Source: CAVUFH01 sp963740835
Lineage (GTDB): Bacteria > Actinomycetota > Acidimicrobiia > IMCC26256 > PALSA-610
Direction: 5' to 3'
DNA: 64,000 bases
Assembly: GCA_963740835.1 (NCBI GenBank)
Contig: CAVUFH010000002.1
Location: 682,001-746,000, forward strand
Made by a program: the position numbers and the translations under genes. Positions 52,380 to 61,433 of the stretch are shown here, in pieces. The stretch's first letter is position 1; the number at the start of each line of letters is the position of its first letter. The notes beneath the pieces were generated by a model, which was given only the letters and a program-made list of their open reading frames with translations, was not told where the DNA came from and ran no database searches.

Positions 52380-52856
52380 GTGACGAACGTGGGGGAGTAC
52401 AACGTCGCCGACAGCGAACTCGACGCGACCGGAATGCGGTTCGCGCTCGCCGTCGCCCGTTTCAACCGCGACATCACCGAACCACTGCTCGACGGCGCGC
52501 AACGCACACTCGCGAAGTACGGCGCCGCGAGCGTCGACGTCGTGTGGGTGCCGGGCGCGTTCGAGCTGCCGCTCGTCGCGCAGAAGGTCGCGACCAGCGG
52601 TGCTGCCGACGCCGTGATCTGCATCGGTGCAGTCGTGCGGGGCGACACGCCGCACTTCGAGTACGTCGCCGGTGAGTGCGCGGCTGGAATCGCACGCGTC
52701 GCGCTCGATACCGGCGTGCCCGTGATCTTCGGCGTGCTGACCGTCGACACTCGTGACCAGGCGATCGCCCGCATCGGCGGAGCCGAAGGGCACAAGGGCG
52801 AAGAAGCCGCCGCGACCGCCATCGAGATGGTGTCGCTCCTGCGCGCGATCTCATGA
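52380..52856 (+). CDS. ribH: 6,7-Dimethyl-8-ribityllumazine synthase
   Basis: This 158-residue protein assembles into the lumazine synthase capsid. Key parts are ARFNRDITEPLLDGA, VPGAFELPLVAQ, IGAVVRGDTPHFEYV (catalytic His) and FGVLTVDTRDQAIAR. The GTG start follows GAGCGGAA. It closes the ribDEBAH operon, giving a complete set from GTP and ribulose 5-phosphate to riboflavin except for the phosphatase; rpe upstream concerns the same pentose pool. Confidence 0.95.
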   Translation: MTNVGEYNVADSELDATGMRFALAVARFNRDITEPLLDGAQRTLAKYGAASVDVVWVPGAFELPLVAQKVATSGAADAVICIGAVVRGDTPHFEYVAGECAAGIARVALDTGVPVIFGVLTVDTRDQAIARIGGAEGHKGEEAAATAIEMVSLLRAIS

Positions 52857-52875
52857 TCTTGTCTGCGACGGCGGC

Positions 52876-53625
52876 GTGAGCGTTCCTGCGAAATACGACG
52901 CGATCGGGTCGACCTACTCCTGCACGCGCACCGCCGATCCGCGTATCCAGGCACGCATCCACGGCGCGCTCGGCGCCGCGCGCACGGTGTGCAACGTCGG
53001 CGCGGGCACCGGCTCGTACGAGCCCCGCGATCGCTTCGTCGTCGCGGTCGAACCGTCGGCGACCATGGTGGCGCAGCGCGACCCCGAAGGTGCTCCGGCC
53101 GCACGCGGGGCCGCGGAAGCGTTGCCGGTCCGCGACGGTGCGTTCGATGCGGCCATGGCGGTCCTGACGATGCACCACTGGAACGATCTCGGTGCCGGCC
53201 TCGCGGAGATGCGAAGGGTCGCGGCGCGGCAGGTCCTGTTCTTCTTCGAACCCGAGTTCGCGGACGAGGCGTGGATCGTCGCCGACTACTTCCCGCAGAT
53301 CCTCGAGCAGGAGAGCGAGCGCAACGCACCCGGAACGGCCGACCTCGAGAGGTACCTCGACATCGTGTCGGTCGAACCGGTGCCGGTGCCGGCCGATTGC
53401 ATCGACGGCTTCGCGGGTTGCTTCTGGAACCGGCCCGAGGCCTACCTCGATCCGTTGGTGCAGGACGGCATGTCGTGCTTCGCGCAGATGCCGGACGACG
53501 TCCGCGCGAGCGGGATCGAGCGCCTGCGCGCCGAGCTCGCGTCGGGCGCGTGGGACGAGAAGTACGGGTCGCTGCGCACGCTTGCCGAGAAAGATCTCGG
53601 CTATCGCCTGCTCGTGGGCCGGTAG
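52876..53625 (+). CDS. Class I SAM-dependent methyltransferase
   Basis: This 249-residue protein has a class I methyltransferase core: CNVGAGTGSYE (motif I, about residues 38-48), AVEPSATMVAQ, AEALPVRDGAFDAAMAVLTMHHW and VLFFFEPEF. It resembles the UbiE/type 11 group. The substrate is unknown. GTG 52876 is 20 bases after the ribH stop, so it may be co-transcribed. Its TAG stop forms part of a possible -10 for hisG. Confidence 0.82.
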   Translation: MSVPAKYDAIGSTYSCTRTADPRIQARIHGALGAARTVCNVGAGTGSYEPRDRFVVAVEPSATMVAQRDPEGAPAARGAAEALPVRDGAFDAAMAVLTMHHWNDLGAGLAEMRRVAARQVLFFFEPEFADEAWIVADYFPQILEQESERNAPGTADLERYLDIVSVEPVPVPADCIDGFAGCFWNRPEAYLDPLVQDGMSCFAQMPDDVRASGIERLRAELASGAWDEKYGSLRTLAEKDLGYRLLVGR

Positions 53626-53628
53626 CCT
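53623..53628 (+). promoter_or_regulatory. TAGCCT -10 hexamer before hisG
   Basis: TAGCCT ends 8 bases before the hisG GTG. Its first three bases are the stop codon of the methyltransferase gene. No ribosome binding site is seen. Confidence 0.38.
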
Positions 53629-53636
53629 TTCCTCCC

Positions 53637-54512
53637 GTGCTGAGGCTGGTGCTCCCCAAGGGTTCGCTGGAGCGGGCGACGCTGCAGCTGTTCGAAGACG
53701 CCGACCTCGCGGTCGTGCGATCCTCGGATGTCGACTACCGGGCGACGATCGATGACCCGCGCGTGATCGACGTGACGATCCTGCGGCCGCAGGAAATCCC
53801 GCGGTACATCGCCGACGGCCTGTTCGACCTGGGCATCACGCCGCGCGACTGGATCGAGGAAACCGGCGCCAACGTCAGCACGCTCGCCGAGCTCTACTAC
53901 TCGAAGGCGACGGCGCGGCCGACGCGGATCGTGCTCGCGGTTGCGGGCGACAGCGACTGGCAATCGGTCATGGACCTGCCGGAGGGTGCCCGCGTCCACA
54001 CCGAGTACCCGGAGCTGACGCGGCGCTACCTCGAGAAGCACGGCGTGCACGCCGAGATCACGCTCTCGTACGGCGCCACCGAAGCCAAGATCCCGGAGAT
54101 CGCCGACGCGGTCGTCGATCTGACCGAGTCCGGCCGCGCGCTCAAGGCTGCGGGTCTGCGCGTGCTCGACACGATCCTGGTGTCGTTCACCGAGCTGATC
54201 GCCAATCCGACCGCGTACTCGGATCCCGAGAAGCGCAAGGCGATGGAGCAGCTGCAGACGTTGCTCAGCGGCGCCCTCGAAGCGCGCGGCCGCGTGCTCG
54301 TGAAGCTCAACGTCGAAGGCGCGAACCTGCAGGCAGTGATCGACTTGCTGCCCGCGATGAAGTCGCCAACGGTATCGAAGCTGCACGGCGAGGACGCGTA
54401 CGCGGTCGAGACCGTCGTCGCCAAGAGCGAGATCAACGTGCTGATCCCCGCGCTCAAGGACCAGGGCGCGACCGGAATCCTCGAGCTCCCGATCTCCAAG
54501 ATCGTCCAGTAG
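53637..54512 (+). CDS. hisG: ATP phosphoribosyltransferase, long form
   Basis: This 291-residue enzyme starts histidine synthesis by joining ATP and PRPP. LRLVLPKGSLERATLQLF at the start, LGITPRDWIEE, and the PRPP site DAVVDLTESGRALKAAGLRVLDTI are typical. About 75 C-terminal residues form the ACT-like domain that binds histidine (VKLNVEGANLQAVIDLLP), so feedback inhibition and independence from HisZ are expected. GTG 53637 was chosen to keep the conserved start. No other his gene is near. Confidence 0.94.
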   Translation: MLRLVLPKGSLERATLQLFEDADLAVVRSSDVDYRATIDDPRVIDVTILRPQEIPRYIADGLFDLGITPRDWIEETGANVSTLAELYYSKATARPTRIVLAVAGDSDWQSVMDLPEGARVHTEYPELTRRYLEKHGVHAEITLSYGATEAKIPEIADAVVDLTESGRALKAAGLRVLDTILVSFTELIANPTAYSDPEKRKAMEQLQTLLSGALEARGRVLVKLNVEGANLQAVIDLLPAMKSPTVSKLHGEDAYAVETVVAKSEINVLIPALKDQGATGILELPISKIVQ

Positions 54513-54517
54513 CTCCG

Positions 54518-54718
54518 GTGGCGCGAGGAACGGTCGCCGAGTTCGACGAACGGCGCGGACTGGGCACCGTCACCGCCGAGGACGGCACGACGTACGCCTT
54601 CCACGCGACGCGCATCGCCGACGGCTCCCGGCAGATCGCGCCGGGCGCCACCGTCGAGTTCGAGATCGTCGCCGGGCAGCTCGGCCGCTGGGAAGCCGCC
54701 GCGATCGTGCGGTGCTGA
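54518..54718 (+). CDS. Cold-shock-domain-like small protein
   Basis: This 66-residue protein (GTVAEFDERRGLGTVTAEDGTTYAFHATRIADGSRQIAPGATVEFEI) has the size and strand pattern of a cold-shock OB-fold protein. The usual RNP1 KGFGFI is replaced by RGLGTV, so RNA binding by the standard aromatic patch is doubtful. GTG 54518 is five bases after the hisG stop. A strong stem-loop covers its stop codon. Confidence 0.72.
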   Translation: MARGTVAEFDERRGLGTVTAEDGTTYAFHATRIADGSRQIAPGATVEFEIVAGQLGRWEAAAIVRC

Positions 54719-54733
54719 TCGCAGCACCGCGCG
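54706..54733. terminator. Stem-loop between convergent genes
   Basis: GCGGTGCT (54709-54716) pairs with AGCACCGC (54723-54730) around GATCGC, and the stem extends by three more positions with one wobble. It spans the stop codon of the cold-shock-like gene and faces the DUF1844 gene. Confidence 0.65.
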
Positions 54734-54742
54734 TGCCCACGG

Positions 54743-55171
54743 TCAGGTGCCGGATTGCCCCAGCGCGTCGGCGACCTCGACATACAGCATCTGCGCCTGG
54801 CCGAGCGCGTCGCGCAACACGACCTCGTGTTCCCCGAGCCGGGTGCCCAACCCGTCGACCAGTGCCGAGAGCGCGTCGATCGCGAGCCCGGCCGAGGCCA
54901 GATCGGGCTGGGGCGGCCGGCCCTGCTCGTCGGGGGGCGTGATCACGCCGAGATGCACGAGCGCGAGCTGCCAGATCCCGAGCGCGTGGTTGACGATGAC
55001 GTCGACGACCGGCGTTCCCACCAACCGGGCGTGGAGCTCACGCAGCGCCGCGATCTCCGCTTCGGTCGGCTCGGGCCCGTCCGGTCCGGGTCCGGTCGGC
55101 GCTCCGGGCGGCGAGGACCCACCGCCGCCTTCCGGTTCGAGACCGCCCGACGGTGTCCAGAGGCCACTCAC
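54743..55171 (-). CDS. DUF1844-like protein
   Basis: This 142-residue protein has a Gly/Pro-rich N-terminus and a helical C-terminal part (ALRELHARLVGTPVVDVIVNHALGIWQLALVHLGVI then ASAGLAIDALSALVDGLGTRLG). The pattern fits the DUF1844 family that lies beside infC in actinobacteria. It has no enzymatic motif. GTG 55171 is the likely start, divergent from the infC leader. Confidence 0.72.
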   Translation of the reverse strand: MSGLWTPSGGLEPEGGGGSSPPGAPTGPGPDGPEPTEAEIAALRELHARLVGTPVVDVIVNHALGIWQLALVHLGVITPPDEQGRPPQPDLASAGLAIDALSALVDGLGTRLGEHEVVLRDALGQAQMLYVEVADALGQSGT

Positions 55172-55176
55172 GCTGG

Positions 55177-55450
55177 TATCCTGCCATGGCGGCCAAATCG
55201 GCCTGACAACTGCAAACAACCGAGGCCTGCAAACAACTGAGGGAAGTGGGACGTTCCCGTCCCCACCTGATCGGCACGCCGACCCCGCCGGGCCGGCCGC
55301 CGCACCAGGTCCGTTCGTCTGGCCGGTCCGTCTCGAACCCGAGGTGGACCGGGGTTCGACGGTGGACTTCCCCCAACCCGGGGCAACTGTCCGCCGTCGT
55401 TTTCGCGTCGGTGGTCCCCGAGCACGATCGACCACCACAAGGAGAATGCA
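55177..55450 (+). promoter_or_regulatory. infC leader region with -10 hexamer and 16-base direct repeat
   Basis: TATCCT (55177-55182) is a possible -10, giving a leader of about 260 bases. CTGCAAACAACCGAGG (55210-55225) is repeated at 55227-55242 with one change. GGGAA/TTCCC and other G/C-rich arms could fold further downstream, and AAGGAG (55439-55444) is the infC ribosome binding site. No known riboswitch or L20-leader fold could be recognised by eye. Confidence 0.45.
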
Positions 55451-56140
<690 letters not shown>

Positions 56141-56193
56141 GCGGTACCTCTCCCCGCCGCACAACCGACCACACCGAACGGGAATCCACCACG

Positions 56194-56391
56194 ATGGGCA
56201 AGATGAAGACGCATCGCGGCGCCGCCAAGCGCTTCAAGGCGACAGGCACCGGCAAGATCATGCGCCGCAAGGCGTTCCGGGCACACCTGCTCGAGAAGAA
56301 GTCCACGCGTCGCACGCGCCGACTCGGCCGCCGGGCCGAGGTGACGGGCGGCGACAAGAAGCGCGTCGAGCGCTTGCTCGGGAGGGCGTAG
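56194..56391 (+). CDS. rpmI: 50S ribosomal protein bL35
   Basis: This 65-residue, very basic protein begins KMKTHRGAAKRFKATGTGKIMRRKA and contains HLLEKKSTRRTRRL, the standard bL35 sequence. It lies between infC and rplT, the usual order. ATG 56194 is preceded by GGGAATCCACC, a weak site, so it may depend on translation of infC. Confidence 0.96.
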   Translation: MGKMKTHRGAAKRFKATGTGKIMRRKAFRAHLLEKKSTRRTRRLGRRAEVTGGDKKRVERLLGRA

Positions 56392-56394
56392 GAA

Positions 56395-56757
56395 ATGGCT
56401 CGCGTCAAGCGTTCCGTCAGTGGTCGCAAGCACCGTCGATCGATCCTCGAAGAGGCCAAGGGGTATGGCGGCTCGCGCAGCCGGCACTTCCGCAAGGCCA
56501 ACGAGCAGGTCATGCACTCCGGCCGGTACGCGTACCGGGACCGGCGGGCCCGCAAGGGCGAGTTCCGCCGGCTCTGGATCGTGCGCATCAACGCCGCCTG
56601 CCGTGAGAACAACATCGCGTACTCGCGGTTCATCGCGGGCCTGAAGGCGGCCGAGATCGACGTCGACCGCAAGATCCTCGCCGATCTCGCAGTACGGGAG
56701 CCGGCAACGTTCGGTGCGCTCGTCGCAACCACGCGCGAGGCCCTCGACGCCGCCTGA
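56395..56757 (+). CDS. rplT: 50S ribosomal protein bL20
   Basis: This 120-residue protein (ARVKRSVSGRKHRRSILEEAKGYGGSRSRHFRKANEQVMHSGRYAYRDRR) is a typical bL20, an early assembly protein on 23S rRNA and in some bacteria a repressor of this operon. ATG 56395 is three bases after the rpmI stop. The last 44 bases may overlap the next gene. Confidence 0.96.
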   Translation: MARVKRSVSGRKHRRSILEEAKGYGGSRSRHFRKANEQVMHSGRYAYRDRRARKGEFRRLWIVRINAACRENNIAYSRFIAGLKAAEIDVDRKILADLAVREPATFGALVATTREALDAA

Positions 56758-57538
56758 AGCGCGCGCGAGCGGCGATGTCGCGACGCGCGCGGAGATCGCG
56801 CGGCTGCGGCATCTGTTGCGCGACCGCAAAGCACGCGACGAACAGCACGCGTTCGTCGCAGAGGGGCCACGGGTCGTCGCGGCCGCGTTCGAGGCGGGTG
56901 CCCCGGTCGAGGCCGTTTACCTGGAAGGCACACCGCCGATCGCAACCGTTGCGCGACGGGCAGGTGTACCGGTCATCGAGCTCCCGGCCGACGCGGCCGA
57001 CCGGATCGGCGATACGCGCACGCCGCAGCCGGTGTTCGCGATCGTCGCCAAGCCGCGGATCGGGCTCGAGGCGCTCACCGCCGCGAACCTGGTGCTCGTC
57101 GGGACTCGCCTCTCCGATCCCGGCAACGTCGGCACGCTGATGCGGAGCGCGGCGGCCGCCGGTGCGACCGGCCTCGGGCTCGGGCCGGGATCAGTCGACG
57201 CGTACAATCCGAAGGTCGTACGCGCCTCCGCGGGCGCGTGTTTCGCGATCCGGACCGTGGAGGGCGTTCCCGCAGTGGAGATCCTGACAACGCTCGGCGC
57301 GCAGGGACTCCGCCGCATCGGCGCGGCGGCCAGCGGTGGTCGCGCCCCGGACGAGATCGACCTCTCTGTGCCGACCGCGTTCGTGCTGGGGAACGAGGCG
57401 CACGGGTTCGGCGCGGACGTGCCGGTCGACGAGGTGGCCACGATCCCGATGCGCGCCGGCGAGTCGCTCAACGTCGCGATGGCCGGCACGGTGTTGCTCT
57501 TCGAAGCGGCGCGCCAACGCCGCGAGGCGCCGCAATGA
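56714..57538 (+). CDS. TrmH/SpoU-family RNA 2'-O-methyltransferase
   Basis: This protein of up to 274 residues has the substrate-binding N-terminal domain (ARLRHLLRDRKARDEQHAFVAEGPRVVAAAF) and the knotted SPOUT core with LVLVGTRLSDPGNVGTLMRSAAAAG, FVLGNEAHGFG and SLNVAMAGTVLLFEAAR. It methylates a ribose in tRNA or rRNA. The only canonical start before the conserved part is GTG 56714, which overlaps rplT by 44 bases; a non-standard start just after rplT is possible. The stop overlaps pheS (ATGA). Confidence 0.87.
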   Translation: MRSSQPRARPSTPPEARASGDVATRAEIARLRHLLRDRKARDEQHAFVAEGPRVVAAAFEAGAPVEAVYLEGTPPIATVARRAGVPVIELPADAADRIGDTRTPQPVFAIVAKPRIGLEALTAANLVLVGTRLSDPGNVGTLMRSAAAAGATGLGLGPGSVDAYNPKVVRASAGACFAIRTVEGVPAVEILTTLGAQGLRRIGAAASGGRAPDEIDLSVPTAFVLGNEAHGFGADVPVDEVATIPMRAGESLNVAMAGTVLLFEAARQRREAPQ

Positions 57539-58587
57539 GCATGAATGGGGCGGAGCTCGTCGCGCGCACGGAGGCGATCGAGCGCGACGGTCGTTCCGCG
57601 CTGGATGCCGCCGCGACGCTCGACGACCTCGCCGACGCGGAGCGCGAGTACCTCGGTAAGTCGTCACCGCTGAACGACGTGCGCGAGGCGATCAAGACAG
57701 TCGACAGCGCCGATCGCGCCGCGGTCGGCAAGGCGATGTCGGTTGCCCGGCGCGCGCTCGAGGAGCTGCTCGCGGCGCGGCGCGACGAGCTCACGGCCGC
57801 CGCGCGCTCGGCGTCGCTGGTGCGCGACCGCGTCGACCTGACGGTCGGGGGCGGGGAGTACCGGCGCGGCCACCTGCACCCGGTCACCCGCATCTGGCGC
57901 GAGCTCGAAGACGTGTTCGTCGGTCTCGGCTACAAGGTCGCCGAGGGTCCCGAGGTCGAGCTCGACTGGTACAACTTCGAGGCGCTGAACTTCCCGCCCG
58001 GCCACCCGGCGCGCGCGATGCAGGACACGCTCTACGTGAAGCTGGGTGATCCCGAGCAGGTGTTGCTCCGCACGCACACCTCGCCGGTGCAGGTGCGCAC
58101 GATGGAAGCGCAGAAGCCGCCGATCTACGTGGTCGCGCCGGGCCGCGTCTTCCGGCGCGACACCCTCGATGCGCGTCATTCGCCGGTCTTCCACCAGATC
58201 GAGGGCTTGGCGGTCGACGAAGGCATCACGCTCGGCGACCTGCTCGGAACGATCGAGGCGTTCATCCATGCCTTGTTCGGACCGAACATCAACGCCCGCT
58301 TCCTCCCGTCGTTCTTCCCGTTCACCGAACCGTCGGTCGAGTTCGCGATGACGTGCGTGTTCTGCGAAGGCGAAGGGTGCAGCGTGTGCTCGCGCACGGG
58401 CTGGGTCGAGCTCGGTGGAGCGGGGATGGTCGACCCCCACGTGTTCGAAGCCGTCGACATCGATCCCGAGCGCTACACCGGCTTCGCGTTCGGGTTCGGC
58501 ATCGACCGCGTCGCCCAACTGCTGTACGGCATCGATCACGTGAAGAACGTCTGGGACGGCGATGTCCGCTTCCTCCGCCAGTTCTGA
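57535..58587 (+). CDS. pheS: Phenylalanyl-tRNA synthetase alpha subunit
   Basis: This 350-residue class II synthetase subunit has an N-terminal coiled coil (about 1-100) that contacts tRNA. The catalytic domain shows HPVTRIWRELEDVFVGLGY, DTLYVKLGDPEQVLLRTHTSPVQ, GRVFRRDTLDARHSPVFHQIEGLAVD and GFGIDRVAQLLYG. A CVFCEGEGCSVC cysteine cluster may bind zinc; it is seen in some bacterial PheS. ATG 57535 overlaps the methyltransferase stop. Confidence 0.95.
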   Translation: MSMNGAELVARTEAIERDGRSALDAAATLDDLADAEREYLGKSSPLNDVREAIKTVDSADRAAVGKAMSVARRALEELLAARRDELTAAARSASLVRDRVDLTVGGGEYRRGHLHPVTRIWRELEDVFVGLGYKVAEGPEVELDWYNFEALNFPPGHPARAMQDTLYVKLGDPEQVLLRTHTSPVQVRTMEAQKPPIYVVAPGRVFRRDTLDARHSPVFHQIEGLAVDEGITLGDLLGTIEAFIHALFGPNINARFLPSFFPFTEPSVEFAMTCVFCEGEGCSVCSRTGWVELGGAGMVDPHVFEAVDIDPERYTGFAFGFGIDRVAQLLYGIDHVKNVWDGDVRFLRQF

Positions 58588-58615
58588 CTGACCCGAAAGG
58601 TCGTGACGAAGAGTC

Positions 58616-61006
58616 ATGCGCGTGCCGCTTTCCTGGATCCGTGACTTCACGCCGGTCGCGGCGCCACCGGCCGACGTCGCGGACGCGCTGAACCAGCTCG
58701 GCATCGAAGTCGAGGAGATCGACGAGCCCGGGCGCGACATCAACGGGGTCGTCGTCGCCAAGATCCTCGATGTCGTGCCGCACCCGGACGCCGATCGGAT
58801 CCGCCTCGCCGACGTCGACTTCGGTGACGGCCAGCTCCGCGTCGTGTGCGGCGCCCCGAACATCCACCCCGGCATGGTTGCGCCGTTCGCGCGTGTCGGC
58901 GCGGTGCTGCCCGGTGACTTCAAGATCGAACGCCGCAAGATCCGGGGCATCGTGTCCGAGGGCATGCTCGCATCTGCGCGCGAGCTGGGCTTGGGCGACG
59001 ACCACTCCGGCATCCTCGAGCTGCCGGCCGACGCGCCGCTCGGCGCAGACGTACGCGAGGTGCTCGGTCTCGACGACGTCGTGTTCGACCTGTCGATCAC
59101 ACCAAACCGGCCCGACGCGATGGGTGTGACCGGCGTCGCCCGCGAGATCGCGGCGTACTTCGGGTTGCCGTTCACGTTGACGGAATCCGAACCCGACGCG
59201 ATCGTCGACGCCATCGGCGCCAGCCGCGTGATCGTCGAAGCACCCGACCGCTGCCCGCGGTTCGTGGCGACGACGGCGACGGTTCGGATCGGGCCCTCGC
59301 CCGACTGGATGCAGCAACGCTTGCGCCTGGCCGGCATGCGCCCGATCAGCAACGTCGTCGACGTGACCAACTACGTGATGCTCGAACGCTGCCGCCCATT
59401 GCACGCGTTCGATCTCGGGCGGCTCGCCGGGCGCGGCATCGTGGTGCGGCTCGCGGCGGCAGGCGAGCAGCTGGTGACGCTCGACGACGTGACGCGCACG
59501 TTCACGCCCGAGGACCTCTTGATCTGCGATGCGGAGCGGCGGCCCCAGAGCATCGCCGGGATCTTCGGTGGCGCCGAAGCCGAAGTCGCCGACGACACCA
59601 CCGAGATCCTGCTCGAGTCCGCGTACTTCGAGCCGGCGGGGATCGCGCGCACCGCGAAGCGGCTCGGACTCCGTACCGAAGCGAGTGCGCGGTTCGAACG
59701 GGGGATCGATCCCAACGGCACCGCGTCGGGCGCGCTCCGCGCGATGGAGCTCTTCGCCGAGGTCGCGTCTGCGGCCCCCTCGCCCGGCGCGATCGACTTC
59801 TATCCCGTGCCGATCGAACGGCCGCGCATCGCCGTGCGCACCGACCGCGTGAACGCGCTGCTCGGAACCGAGCTCGCGACCACGGAGCTCGAGGACCTGC
59901 TCGTGCCGCTCGGCATCGAGACCGAAGGCACTGGCCGCGACTTCATCGCAATCGCGCCGACCTTCCGTCCCGACCTCGAACGCGAGATCGACATCGTCGA
60001 GGAGGTCGGCCGCCGGGTCGGGCTCCAGAACATCCGCCGCACGGTGCCGTCGAACGCCGAGAAGATCGGTGCGTTGACGCCGGCGCAGCGCGAGCGGCGC
60101 GCGATCGCGGACGTGCTCGTGGGTGCCGGTTACGACGAGGCGTTCACACTCCCGTTGCTCGCGCCGGCTGACCTCACGCGCGCCGGGTTCGCCACTGACG
60201 CCGTCATCGAGGTCGAGAACCCGTTGCGAGCCGAGGAGTCACTGCTCCGGACCGGACTGCTTCCGGGCATCCTGCGCGCGGTCGCGTTCAACGCCGCGCA
60301 CGGAACCCCCGATGTGTCGCTGTTCGAAGTCGGATCGGTGTTCGCGCCGCCGGAAGAGGGGAAGACCCTGCCGGACGAGTCCGCGCACGTCGCCGTGGTC
60401 CGCGCCGGAAGAGTGCGGCGCGCGCCGCACGAACCGGATCGCGACGTCGCCGCCTACGACGCCGTCGGGGTCGTCGGGGCGATTGCCCAGGAGCTGCGGC
60501 TGGCGGACTGGAAGCTCGAACCCGTTGCTGATCGCCCCGGCTTCCACCCGGCGCGCACCGCCGCCGTTCTCGTCGACGGTTCACCGGTGGGCGTCGTCGG
60601 GGAGATCGCGCCCGACGTGGTCGAAGCGCTCGCCCTGCCTGCGGCCACGGTCGGCTTCGAGCTCGACCTCGATGCCACACGCGCGGGCACACGCGAGCCG
60701 CGCCGCTACCAAGCCGTGTCTCGTTTCCCGGCGTCCGCGATCGACCTCGCGTTCGTCGTGGACGTGAACGTGCCGGCAGGTGACGTGCTCACGACACTGC
60801 GCGACACGGCGGGAGACCTGGCCGACCGGGTCGAGCTGTTCGACGTCTTCCGTTCCGACACGATTGGTGCCGGCCGCGTGAGCCTCGCGTTCACGGTTTC
60901 GTTTCGCGCGCCGGAGCGGACGCTGACCGACGACGAGGTCGCCGCACGGCGTCAGCGTTTGATCGACGCCGTCGTCCGCGCGCACGGCGCCGAGCTCCGC
61001 GGCTGA
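58616..61006 (+). CDS. pheT: Phenylalanyl-tRNA synthetase beta subunit
   Basis: This 796-residue subunit has the full domain set: an N-terminal region MRVPLSWIRDF, an EMAP/OB tRNA-binding domain (about 40-150, with GAPNIHPGMVAPFA), the B3/B4 editing domain, B5, a catalytic-like domain (YDEAFTLPLLAP onwards) and a C-terminal anticodon-binding domain (RYQAVSRFPASAIDLAFVVD to the end). It forms a heterotetramer with PheS. ATG 58616 lies 28 bases after pheS; the pair is an operon. Confidence 0.96.
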   Translation: MRVPLSWIRDFTPVAAPPADVADALNQLGIEVEEIDEPGRDINGVVVAKILDVVPHPDADRIRLADVDFGDGQLRVVCGAPNIHPGMVAPFARVGAVLPGDFKIERRKIRGIVSEGMLASARELGLGDDHSGILELPADAPLGADVREVLGLDDVVFDLSITPNRPDAMGVTGVAREIAAYFGLPFTLTESEPDAIVDAIGASRVIVEAPDRCPRFVATTATVRIGPSPDWMQQRLRLAGMRPISNVVDVTNYVMLERCRPLHAFDLGRLAGRGIVVRLAAAGEQLVTLDDVTRTFTPEDLLICDAERRPQSIAGIFGGAEAEVADDTTEILLESAYFEPAGIARTAKRLGLRTEASARFERGIDPNGTASGALRAMELFAEVASAAPSPGAIDFYPVPIERPRIAVRTDRVNALLGTELATTELEDLLVPLGIETEGTGRDFIAIAPTFRPDLEREIDIVEEVGRRVGLQNIRRTVPSNAEKIGALTPAQRERRAIADVLVGAGYDEAFTLPLLAPADLTRAGFATDAVIEVENPLRAEESLLRTGLLPGILRAVAFNAAHGTPDVSLFEVGSVFAPPEEGKTLPDESAHVAVVRAGRVRRAPHEPDRDVAAYDAVGVVGAIAQELRLADWKLEPVADRPGFHPARTAAVLVDGSPVGVVGEIAPDVVEALALPAATVGFELDLDATRAGTREPRRYQAVSRFPASAIDLAFVVDVNVPAGDVLTTLRDTAGDLADRVELFDVFRSDTIGAGRVSLAFTVSFRAPERTLTDDEVAARRQRLIDAVVRAHGAELRG

Positions 61007-61013
61007 CACTTCG

Positions 61014-61433
61014 GTGGCCGCGAACCTCGATCCGTTCCGCAACCGGATCCGCGTGCGCTACGCGGAGATCGACGGCCAAGGTGTGGTGTTCAACGCGCAC
61101 TGGCTGACGTACTTCGACGACTCGTGCACGCGCTTCATGGAGTCGCTCGGCTTCGGCCCCGACTTCTGGGTCACAGAGTTCGACGTGATGCTGGTGAAGG
61201 CGACGCTCGAATGGTCGGGTCCGGCCCGCTTCGACGAGTGGATCGACATCCTCGTCGAGCCGATTCGGCTGGGTACCAAGTCGTTCGACCTGCGCTACAC
61301 GGCCGCGGTGGGCGAGCGGCCGTCGTGCGCAGCCGTGATCACCTACGTCGCGATCGAGCCCGGATCGAACGCGTCGATCGAGATCCCCGACCGCGTCCGC
61401 ACCGCCCTCGAGGCCCGCGTCTCGGCGTCGTGA
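61014..61433 (+). CDS. 4-Hydroxybenzoyl-CoA thioesterase-family (hotdog) protein
   Basis: This 139-residue hotdog-fold protein begins NRIRVRYAEIDGQGVVFNAHWLTYFDDSCTRFMESLG, with the catalytic Asp/Asn region of the YbgC/FcbB group (RYAEIDGQGVVFNAHWL). It probably hydrolyses acyl-CoA esters; the substrate is not known. GTG 61014 is 8 bases after the pheT stop. The stop overlaps the next gene (GTGA). Confidence 0.85.
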   Translation: MAANLDPFRNRIRVRYAEIDGQGVVFNAHWLTYFDDSCTRFMESLGFGPDFWVTEFDVMLVKATLEWSGPARFDEWIDILVEPIRLGTKSFDLRYTAAVGERPSCAAVITYVAIEPGSNASIEIPDRVRTALEARVSAS

